Made by a program: the position numbers and the translations under genes. From positions 71,154 through 135,153 of the forward strand of contig CAVJWC010000003.1 of assembly GCA_963653425.1 (NCBI GenBank): 64,000 bases of DNA, read 5' to 3'. Shown here piece after piece: positions 58,146 through 64,000 of this stretch. Source of the DNA: UMGS692 sp963653425. GTDB lineage: Bacteria > Bacillota > Clostridia > Christensenellales > CAG-314. The first letter of the stretch is position 1; every line of letters starts with the position of its first letter. Under the pieces are notes generated by a model. The model saw only the letters and a program-made list of their open reading frames with translations. It ran no database searches and was not told the origin of the DNA.

Positions 58146-59525
58146 TTACTTTTTGTCGTCGGAATCGCCGTCTGTATCGCCTTCCCGGTCTTCCTTTTCG
58201 TTTACGGTGATATTCACCTTGAGAACGCGGTTTTTCTGCGAACTTAAAACCTTCAGAGTAAGGTTTTCGTAAGTTAAAACCGAATGATCGTTCTTTTCGG
58301 GAAGTCTTCCGAGAAGCATGGTTATGAGTCCGTTAAGAGTATCGAAATCTTCGCCGTCTTCCGAGATTTCCGTACCTAACTCTCTGTTTATGTCCTGAAT
58401 GGGCGTAATGCCGTCAACGGTGTAAGTTCCGTCTGAGTTTTTGACTATAAGCTCCTGACCGCTGTCGTATTCGTCGTAAATATTACCCATTATCTCTTCG
58501 GTAAGGTCTTCCATCGTAACTATACCCGAAAAGCCGCCGAATTCGTCCATAAGGACGGCTATCTGGTTGTGAGATTTCTGCATAAGCGCAAAAAGCTCGT
58601 CGATTTTGATCTTATCCGAAACGAAGTACGGTTTACGAAGAAGCTTTCTGAGATCGACTTTGTTTCCGTTTTCGTAAACGTAAGAAAACAAGTCTTTAAC
58701 GTTTATAATACCGATTATATTATCGATACTGTCTTCGTATACCGGGACGCGCGAATACTGTTCTTCTATCATCGCTTTCACGGAAACGTCCGTTTCTTCG
58801 GCTATATCGACCATAAACACCTTGACTCTCGGCGTCATGATGTCCGTCGCGTCCAGATCCTTGAACTTGAACACGCTTTCTATCATCTGCTGTTCGCCCG
58901 CGTTAAGCGTACCGTCGTTGACGCCCGTTTCGATTACCGAAATAATATCCTCTTCGCTTATTTTCTCGTCCTCTTCGTTGTGCATTCCGAAAAGTCTTAC
59001 CAGTCCGTTGGTGGACAGGGAAAGAAGCTTTACGAAAGGCGTAAAGAGCGTCTGCACGAAAAGAATCACTCTCGCCTGCTTCATAGCCGTCTGTTCCGGT
59101 CTTTGAAGAGCTACTCTCTTGGGGAATAACTCGCCGAGAACCAGCGTTATGTAAGAAAGAACGAGCGTTACTATAACCGTTGCGAGCGTAGCCGCAGTGG
59201 CTTCGGCCATACCGAGTTTTGCAAGAGGCACGGCAAGCAGTGTTCCTATAGAAGTTGCTGCCGTCGCACTCGAAAAGAACCCTGCGAGAGTTATACAAAC
59301 CTGAATGGTTGATAAAAACCTCGTCTGATCCTGCGCAAGTTTAAGCACGGCTTTTGCCGATTTGTTTCCTTCGTCCGCGAGCTGTTGAAGCTTAACCTTG
59401 TTGCAGGCAAGCATAGCAAGTTCGCTCGAGGCAAAGAATGCGTTGATAGCCGTCAGTATTGCAACTATAAACAGTTGTATAAGTATACCGTCGGCGTCGT
59501 CGTCTTCCGACCCTTCACTTTCCAT
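58146..59525 (-). CDS. CNNM/CorC-HlyC family membrane transporter with CBS domains
   Basis: A 459-residue protein: acidic N-terminus, DUF21/CNNM membrane domain (TAINAFFASSELAMLACNKVKL, then LSTIQVCITLAGFFSSATAATSIG and LVLGELFPKRVALQRPEQTA), two CBS domains (IMTPRVKVFMVDIAEETDV near 235, then VNVKDLFSYVYENG), and a CorC_HlyC C-terminal domain (FGGFSGIVTMEDLTEEIMGNIYDEYDSG near 345). The family is linked to Mg2+/Co2+/Mn2+ transport or resistance. ATG follows GGAGG. It is the first gene of the unit that also encodes the P-type ATPase, 84 bases downstream. Confidence 0.92.
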   Translation of the reverse strand: MESEGSEDDDADGILIQLFIVAILTAINAFFASSELAMLACNKVKLQQLADEGNKSAKAVLKLAQDQTRFLSTIQVCITLAGFFSSATAATSIGTLLAVPLAKLGMAEATAATLATVIVTLVLSYITLVLGELFPKRVALQRPEQTAMKQARVILFVQTLFTPFVKLLSLSTNGLVRLFGMHNEEDEKISEEDIISVIETGVNDGTLNAGEQQMIESVFKFKDLDATDIMTPRVKVFMVDIAEETDVSVKAMIEEQYSRVPVYEDSIDNIIGIINVKDLFSYVYENGNKVDLRKLLRKPYFVSDKIKIDELFALMQKSHNQIAVLMDEFGGFSGIVTMEDLTEEIMGNIYDEYDSGQELIVKNSDGTYTVDGITPIQDINRELGTEISEDGEDFDTLNGLITMLLGRLPEKNDHSVLTYENLTLKVLSSQKNRVLKVNITVNEKEDREGDTDGDSDDKK

Positions 59526-59559
59526 AAGTCTTTTTCCTCCATAAGTTAATCGTATATAT

Positions 59560-59594
59560 AAAAAAAACTTATGCAGAAAAAAACTTGCATAAGT
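59560..59594 (-). terminator. Riboswitch-linked intrinsic terminator upstream of the CNNM gene
   Basis: On the minus strand ACTTATGCA (59594-59586) pairs with TGCATAAGT (59576-59568), followed by eight T (59567-59560). It sits 35 bases before the start codon, so transcription must read through it to reach the gene. Confidence 0.85.
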
Positions 59595-59603
59595 CTTGTC
59601 TTT

Positions 59604-59678
59604 TAAAGTTAAACCGGAGCAAAGCTCGTACTGTCGATTTAACTGCTGTTAGCGTTTAGCTGACTACTCCCTCTGAAG
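59604..59678 (-). ncRNA. Candidate yybP-ykoY manganese riboswitch
   Basis: The minus-strand leader reads AGAGGGAGTAGTCAGC near 59676-59661 and CGACAGTACGAGC, then GCTCCGGTTTAAC at about 59620-59607. The GGAGTAG loop, the CGACA block and the late CCGG match the conserved loops of the yybP-ykoY family. GTTAAA and TTTAAC can close a central helix. A terminator follows directly, and the genes downstream are a CNNM transporter and a P-type pump, typical targets. The fit was made by eye. Confidence 0.7.
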
Positions 59679-59685
59679 CTTAATC

Positions 59686-59714
59686 ATTATATCATTTTTT
59701 TTATTATCAATCAA
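59686..59714 (-). promoter_or_regulatory. Sigma-A-type promoter of the CNNM-ATPase unit
   Basis: Minus strand TTGATT (59714-59709) and TATAAT (59691-59686), 17-base spacer, starting transcription just before the riboswitch. Confidence 0.82.
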
Positions 59715-59811
59715 GTATTTTTAACTCTCTTTTCAAACTTTTTGTTAAATTTAAAGCAAACAGTCTTTTTGTCCGAATAAGCTTTCCTATAAAGGGCATC
59801 GATTCTTTCTG

Positions 59812-59852
59812 AAAAAAAGGCCGAACCGAAGCGTCTGCTTCGATCCGACCTT
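59812..59852 (-). terminator. Intrinsic terminator after the uracil permease gene
   Basis: On the minus strand AAGGTCGGATCGAAGC pairs with GCTTCGGTTCGGCCTT over the span 59852-59818, followed by T to 59812. Confidence 0.85.
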
Positions 59853-59951
59853 ATAGTTTCGTTTTTAAGCCTTATATTTGCTCTTAGCCTTAACTTGCTT
59901 TAAGCTGTGGGTTTTAAGCTTTATATTTGCTTTAAGGACGTCTTTTAGGAC

Positions 59952-61409
59952 TTATTTGTTTTCTTCTTTCTTATCTTCGGAAGAACCTTCGGTTTCCTCT
60001 TTGATTCCTACAGCCTGAGAAGAAGCGAGGTTTACGTAATAGTCGTTAACTTCGGGTTCGTCTTTGGTTTCGGGAATAACGAGGTTAAGAAGGATAGCTA
60101 CGAGCGTTGCGAGAGCAAGCGGAGAAACTTCTACCTTACCGATCATAATCTTAAGAGCGTTGTCGCCGGTGATGTCGCCCGCAAGGCTCATTGCGCCGAG
60201 ACCGAGACCGATTGCAAGGGTAACGGATACTACGATAACGTTTTTGCTTATCGAGAAGTCAACTTTGCCTTCTACGAGAGAACGAAGACCGGATGCGGAA
60301 ATCATACCGAAGAGAACGATGGACGCACCGCCGATTACCGCGGAAGGTATAGTGGAAAGGAATTCTCCGAAAGGTACGAAGATACCTGCTATTACGGCAA
60401 GACAAGCCGCAAGGAAGATGTTTCTGGGGTTGTAGTTCTTGGTGATTGCAAGAACGGCGGTGTTTTCGCCGTAAGTGGTGTTTGCGGGTGCGCCGAGAAG
60501 AGCAGCCGCCATGGTAGCAACGCCGTCGCCGAGAACCGTTCTGTGGAGACCGGGGTCAACCATAAAGTCTTTACCGCAGATGGTGCTGTTTGCCGCGATG
60601 TCGCCGAGGTGTTCCATAAAGGTAACCATTGCGAGAGGAACTACCATAAGTATAGCCGAACCGAGAGATTCGCCGTTAAGGCTTCCCATACCTTCGGGAC
60701 CGTAGAAGCCGAAGAGTTTGTCGAGCTGTTGGAAGATAACGATGTCGCCCGAGAATTTGCCTTCGAAGCTTACCATTCCGATACAAGCGCTGTAGATGTA
60801 ACCTACTACGAAGCCGAGAAGAATGGGGATAACTTTAAGGAAGCTCTTGGGTTTTGCGTATGCGTTTACGAGGATAATGGTAAGAGCGGTAATTATAGCC
60901 GCCGTCCATTCTTTCCAGGCAACGCCCGTTGCTCCTGCCATATGATACTGACCGATAATATTGTTCCAGAACATCTTGGGAGCGAGAATCATACCGATGA
61001 TGATAACTACGGGTCCTACGACGATGGGCGGGAAGAGTTTCTTGATTTTTTCTGCGCCTACGAACTTGATGATAACGGCAAGAATAACGTATACCAAACC
61101 TGCGAGTACGACTGCGATTACCGCGTTAGCCATAGCTGCGTTCCACGCGGGCGTTCCGATGGTGAGGTCCGATCCGACTATGGAGCAAAGTGCGGGAAGA
61201 AACGCAAAACTGCTGCCGAGGAATACGGGGACTTTCTTCTGGGTAAGGAAATAGAAGATAATCGTGCCTACGCCCGCTGCAAGAAGCGCCATAGAAATGC
61301 TCATGCCCGCAAGAATGGGAACGAGTATGGTCGCGCCGAGCATTGCAAACATATGCTGGAAACTCAGAACGACGTCTTTGCCTGTGATTTTGGACTTAAT
61401 CTGTTCCAT
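59952..61409 (-). CDS. uraA: Uracil permease, NCS2 family
   Basis: A 485-residue protein with about 14 hydrophobic segments. It begins MEQIKSKITGKDVVLSFQHM and contains FAMLGATILVPILAGMSIS, VFLGSSFAFLPALCSIV, the NCS2 motif FMEHLGDIAANSTICGKDF near residue 250, GLHRTVLGDGVATMAAALLGAPANTTYGENTAV near 280, and ISASGLRSLVEGKVDF. UraA imports uracil with protons. ATG at 61409 follows GGAG; an upstream start would pass through the leader terminator. A charged tail (EETEGSSEDKKEENK) ends the protein. Xanthine or a related base cannot be excluded, but the motif favours uracil. Confidence 0.92.
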   Translation of the reverse strand: MEQIKSKITGKDVVLSFQHMFAMLGATILVPILAGMSISMALLAAGVGTIIFYFLTQKKVPVFLGSSFAFLPALCSIVGSDLTIGTPAWNAAMANAVIAVVLAGLVYVILAVIIKFVGAEKIKKLFPPIVVGPVVIIIGMILAPKMFWNNIIGQYHMAGATGVAWKEWTAAIITALTIILVNAYAKPKSFLKVIPILLGFVVGYIYSACIGMVSFEGKFSGDIVIFQQLDKLFGFYGPEGMGSLNGESLGSAILMVVPLAMVTFMEHLGDIAANSTICGKDFMVDPGLHRTVLGDGVATMAAALLGAPANTTYGENTAVLAITKNYNPRNIFLAACLAVIAGIFVPFGEFLSTIPSAVIGGASIVLFGMISASGLRSLVEGKVDFSISKNVIVVSVTLAIGLGLGAMSLAGDITGDNALKIMIGKVEVSPLALATLVAILLNLVIPETKDEPEVNDYYVNLASSQAVGIKEETEGSSEDKKEENK

Positions 61410-61443
61410 AAATACTCTCCTTTTGTGATTCAAGGCTTAACCG

Positions 61444-61471
61444 CAAAAAAAAACACTTCCTTAGAAGTGTC
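61444..61471 (-). terminator. Leader terminator in front of the uracil permease gene (possible attenuator)
   Basis: On the minus strand ACACTTC pairs with GAAGTGT (within 61470-61453), followed by eight to nine T to 61444, ending about 35 bases before the start codon. A terminator between promoter and gene implies conditional read-through, as in PyrR-controlled uraA leaders; no convincing PyrR-binding hairpin was recognised. Confidence 0.75.
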
Positions 61472-61599
61472 AATCCCGCAGATATGAAAACGAAACGTAA
61501 AAAACAAAACACAAAACATCCGCCGAAACGGATTCGCTGAATGAAATCGTGTTTTTATTGTCTCTTCCCATATCTCTTTGCCTCATTGTACTGTGTTTT

Positions 61600-61628
61600 A
61601 GTTTATCATAACGCTGTTGCGATGTCAA
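61600..61628 (-). promoter_or_regulatory. Sigma-A-type promoter of the uracil permease gene
   Basis: Minus strand TTGACA (61628-61623) and TAAACT (61605-61600) with a 17-base spacer. Confidence 0.75.
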
Positions 61629-61763
61629 GCGTTTTGTTACAAAAAATTCATAAAAAGTTATCCGTGAGTTAATATTGCCATTAAATCAACGCAAAAAGAG
61701 TAAAGTTTTTCGTTCTTTACAGCCTGTTACCGCAAAGCTTTCGCTTCCGTAAACCCATAAAGA

Positions 61764-61797
61764 CAATAAAAAGCTCTCTCCCGAGGGAAAGAGCTTG
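61764..61797 (-). terminator. Intrinsic terminator after mscL
   Basis: On the minus strand AAGCTCTTTCCC pairs with GGGAGAGAGCTT (61797-61770) around a short loop, followed by TTTATTG. Confidence 0.82.
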
Positions 61798-61837
61798 CGT
61801 TATACGAATATTTCGAAAAATACGGCTTTTTGCTGTA

Positions 61838-62473
61838 TTATTTCTTTTCTTTAAGAAGTCCGACGATTTCCTGAAGAAGTTTGGTGTTCTCCATTGCCTT
61901 TTCTTCGGCTTCTTTTGCGGCTTTGTCGGCTTCGGCTTTTTCTTCGGCAGCTTTTGCTTCTTCGGCGGCTTTGACTTCCGCTTCGAATTTAGCTTCGGCT
62001 TCTCTTCTGGAAAGACCTGCTTTGCGGTATTCTTTTATCTTCTTGCAACGCGTAACGCCTTCTTCGGAAACGGCAAGTTTTGAAGCTTCCGAAAGGTCGT
62101 TGATTGCTCTGACTATACAGAACAGAACGAAAGCGATAAGAATAAAGTTGATGATAGCGTTAATAAACGCGCCCCAGTCTATGTAGATGGACTGTTCGAG
62201 ATTGAGCAGTTGCTGACCGTTTTCACCCGTAGTATAAACGGGACGAAGGACGGTATAAATTTCGCTCAGAGAATTTGCGCCGAGTATAAGCGCAAGAATC
62301 CAGTTGATAATGGGTTTCAGAATATGGTCGCTGAGAGCGGTAACGATAGCGGTAAAAGCTCCGCCGACGATAACGCCGACAGCCATATCGAGAACGTTTC
62401 CGCGCGTGATGAATTTTTTGAACTCGGCAAAAAATCCGCCGACTTTCTGAAGCTGTTGATTCTTCTTAGCCAT
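61838..62473 (-). CDS. mscL: Large-conductance mechanosensitive channel with extended charged C-terminus
   Basis: A 211-residue protein. The MscL core is clear: FFAEFKKFITRGNVLDMAVGVIVGGAFTAIVTALSDHILKPIINW (helix 1 and pore), a periplasmic loop, and IDWGAFINAIINFILIAFVLFCIVRAIN (helix 2). Beyond the usual end there are about 70 residues, a Lys/Glu/Ala-rich coiled-coil-like stretch (REAEAKFEAEVKAAEEAKAAEEKAEADKA), closing with MENTKLLQEIVGLLKEKK, the usual C-terminal bundle helix. MscL releases solutes on osmotic downshock. The promoter is at 62549-62577. Confidence 0.95.
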   Translation of the reverse strand: MAKKNQQLQKVGGFFAEFKKFITRGNVLDMAVGVIVGGAFTAIVTALSDHILKPIINWILALILGANSLSEIYTVLRPVYTTGENGQQLLNLEQSIYIDWGAFINAIINFILIAFVLFCIVRAINDLSEASKLAVSEEGVTRCKKIKEYRKAGLSRREAEAKFEAEVKAAEEAKAAEEKAEADKAAKEAEEKAMENTKLLQEIVGLLKEKK

Positions 62474-62548
62474 AAAAAACTCCCTCTTATAAATATCGTT
62501 CCGAAATCCGCGCGTCTTTTTTCCGCACGAATCATCGGGTTATGTAAA

Positions 62549-62577
62549 AATATACAACAATATACGATTTTTGTCAA
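62549..62577 (-). promoter_or_regulatory. Sigma-A-type promoter of mscL
   Basis: Minus strand TTGACA (62577-62572) and TATATT (62554-62549) with a 17-base spacer. Confidence 0.78.
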
Positions 62578-62607
62578 CTTTTTACCTGAAAAATATAAGT
62601 TTTTACG

Positions 62608-63225
62608 CTAATTTTCGACGAAATCGGAAAAACCCAAGTCGTTCAGACTGTGCCAAACAGGTTCATCTATATTCAATGTCCAATAACAAAACAGGTAGTA
62701 ATATTCATCGGGGAAAATTGCCCTGTAACAACGCCACTCTCCGTCTTCTTTAATAACCGGCACGTCAAACGCCTGTAATTTTATGCCTTGAATAACCTGT
62801 TCGGCATTTCTGCCTTCGTTTACGTCATATTTCGAAGTCAGCGTCTGCGTCCTTTCCTGAGCGACTTCTCAGTCGGATATATAGACGACCGTGTTCTCGT
62901 CCGTTACGTAAAAAAAGTTATGAGGCGCAGGAACGGTCACCATGTCTGAACTATCAGTATCTGTTTCATCATTGCCTCTACAATTTTCAACTGCTTCTCT
63001 GCTCAGAATGTCGTTCGTTTCCAAAACAGCAAGGTATTTTTTGTACTGCTTTTTGGCTTTAATCTCGACGTCGGTGAGGTGGGCGTATTCAGCCGCGTCT
63101 TCTGCGTCGCGGGCTTTGTCTATCGCCGAAACGATATTCGGAACGACGACGGCGGAAAGAATTCCTATTATCACGATTACTATAAGCAATTCGACGATTG
63201 TAAATCCTTCGGAACGTTCCTTCAT
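62608..63225 (-). pseudogene. Type IV pilin-like protein gene with in-frame TGA
   Basis: The first 118 codons (63225-62869) encode a prepilin: MKERSEGFTIVELLIVIVII with the cleavage site Gly-Phe-Thr and Glu5, a hydrophobic helix, and a soluble part ending VVYISD. After TGA at 62869-62871 the same frame stays open for 86 codons (EVAQERTQTLTSKYDVNEGR, QAFDVPVIKEDGEWRCYRAI, DEYYYLFCYW, LNDLGFSDFVEN) to TAG at 62608-62610, without any start codon of its own. So the original product was probably about 205 residues and a nonsense change cut it. A short functional product is possible. AGGAGG precedes the ATG. No pilus assembly genes are near. Confidence 0.75.
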
Positions 63226-63299
63226 AGGTCCGATCCTCCTTAATAACTTTACGTCCGCAAAACAAATATCTTAAAGCGATATTTACTCCCGTATATTTT

Positions 63300-63328
63300 A
63301 TTATAACGGATAGAACGGGGGTTGTCAG
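63300..63328 (-). promoter_or_regulatory. Sigma-A-type promoter of the pilin-like gene
   Basis: Minus strand CTGACA (63328-63323) and TATAAT (63305-63300) with a 17-base spacer, just after the rRNA terminator. Confidence 0.75.
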
Positions 63329-63341
63329 GAGAAAAAATCAC

Positions 63342-63373
63342 AAAAAAAGAACGGATAACTTGTATCCGTTCTT
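63342..63373 (-). terminator. Intrinsic terminator of the rRNA operon
   Basis: On the minus strand AGAACGGATA (63372-63363) pairs with TATCCGTTCT (63357-63348), followed by seven T to 63342. It follows the 5S gene by about eight bases. Confidence 0.88.
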
Positions 63374-63380
63374 GTTGGGT

Positions 63381-63496
63381 TGCGGCAGCGTCTTAGCCTC
63401 CCGGGCCGTCACCAGCCAAGTACTTTCCGCGCTGAAGAGCTTAACTTCTGAGTTCGAGATGAGATCAGGTGGATCCTCTTCGCCATTGCCACCGCA
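63381..63496 (-). rRNA. rrf: 5S ribosomal RNA
   Basis: The minus strand reads GCGGTGGCAATGGCGAAGAG, followed by the 5S core ATCCACCTGATCTCATCTCGAACTC (conserved CGAACTCAGAAGTTAAG loop) and ending GACGCTGCCGC. Length is about 116 bases; ends are estimated from the pairing of the first and last bases. Confidence 0.93.
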
Positions 63497-63581
63497 GTGG
63501 TATTATTTCGGCTTTCACCGTTATAACCTTCTTTTCGGGTCAGTACCCGGATAACTGCATAACTGCTTTTATTTTTTGTGA
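63497..63581. other. 23S-5S spacer
   Basis: About 85 bases without a tRNA gene. Confidence 0.7.

Positions 63582-64000
<419 letters not shown>

Larger units (their letters stand above)
61410..61837. other. Leader of the uracil permease and the 3' region of mscL
   Basis: A promoter at 61600-61628 starts a leader of roughly 180 bases ending in the terminator at 61444-61471. A hairpin with arms ATCCG/CGGAT lies near 61526. The remaining part (61630-61760) is AT-rich with no gene. The mscL terminator lies at 61764-61797. Confidence 0.65.

Noticed and set aside
55950..58247. A 765-codon open frame on the plus strand opposite the P-type ATPase gene.
   Set aside because: The minus-strand ATPase has all catalytic motifs; the plus frame is an antisense shadow caused by biased codon use.
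61440..61620. Purine riboswitch upstream of the permease (a GATATGG string resembles one of its loops).
   Set aside because: The second loop and the closing helix of the purine aptamer could not be found.
62869..62871. TGA as a sense codon (alternative genetic code).
   Set aside because: Many genes here end in TGA within ATGA overlaps (ftsW/murD, gcvPA/gcvPB, spoIIIAD/AE), so TGA is a normal stop codon.
63497..63581. tRNA gene in the 23S-5S spacer.
   Set aside because: The spacer is about 85 bases and shows no cloverleaf or T-loop sequence.

Overview
The window looks like a chromosomal segment of an uncultured anaerobic clostridium (Firmicutes/Bacillota), plausibly a gut lineage near the Christensenellales. 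The evidence is a complete spoIIIA sporulation operon, a two-subunit clostridial glycine decarboxylase (GcvPA/GcvPB), an Rrf2-IscS-IscU iron-sulfur unit, TIGR03960/TIGR03936-type proteins, Gram-positive ribosome binding sites and several TTG/GTG starts. This placement comes from gene content only; no 16S rRNA is visible.

Layout. (1) 1-12492, minus strand: queA (cut by the window edge), ruvB, then a glycogen/alpha-glucan block (GH13 amylase, glgP, glgA, glgB, malQ and a GH13 protein that has lost its catalytic aspartate). (2) 12508-25486, minus: ridA, a corrinoid adenosyltransferase, asnS, then a division and cell-wall cluster read as murE-mraY-murD-ftsW-murA-ftsQ-ftsA-ftsZ. murF, murG, murC and murB are not in it. 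(3) 25495-30346, minus: spoIIIAA-AH, running into murE with an 8-base gap. (4) 30667-36485, minus: HAD phosphatase, RNase H, the rpsF-ssb-rpsR operon, a lipoprotein, a 582-residue repetitive disordered protein and a Y1-transposase-like protein. (5) 36977-39001, plus: Rrf2 regulator, iscS, iscU. (6) 39262-44857, minus: M29 aminopeptidase and the glycine cleavage genes gcvT-gcvH-gcvPA-gcvPB. (7) 45398-48651, plus: B12-binding radical SAM protein, its TIGR03936 partner and an ECF S component. An exact 68-bp inverted repeat lies upstream of gcvT and again after the ECF gene, bracketing this block. (8) 49502-55055, plus: a subtilisin-like surface protease cut short after residue 704, 2.5 kb of unlike DNA (HIT protein with an in-frame TGA, Sel1 protein, P-loop kinase-like protein, DUF7662-like remnant), then the orphaned leucine-rich-repeat end of a BspA-like protein. 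(9) 55398-61409, minus: a P-type calcium-type ATPase and a CNNM/CorC protein behind a candidate manganese (yybP-ykoY) riboswitch with terminator, then a uracil permease with a leader terminator. (10) 61838-64000, minus: mscL, a type IV pilin-like gene interrupted by TGA, 5S rRNA and the 3' end of 23S rRNA.

How the parts work together. The glucan block covers polymer synthesis (GlgA, GlgB), phosphorolysis (GlgP) and maltodextrin handling (MalQ, GH13), but no ADP-glucose pyrophosphorylase gene is present here and GlgA lacks its first KXGGL lysine motif. The cell-wall genes make lipid-linked precursors and build the divisome. SpoIIIA forms the mother-cell half of the forespore feeding channel. 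Gcv genes degrade glycine, and Isc genes build iron-sulfur clusters. Sigma-A-type promoters with 17-base spacers can be read in front of many units.

Limits. Everything was read by eye, with no database search. Family names rest on motifs; promoters and RNA structures are predictions. The foreign 2.5-kb segment could be a true insertion or an assembly chimera.
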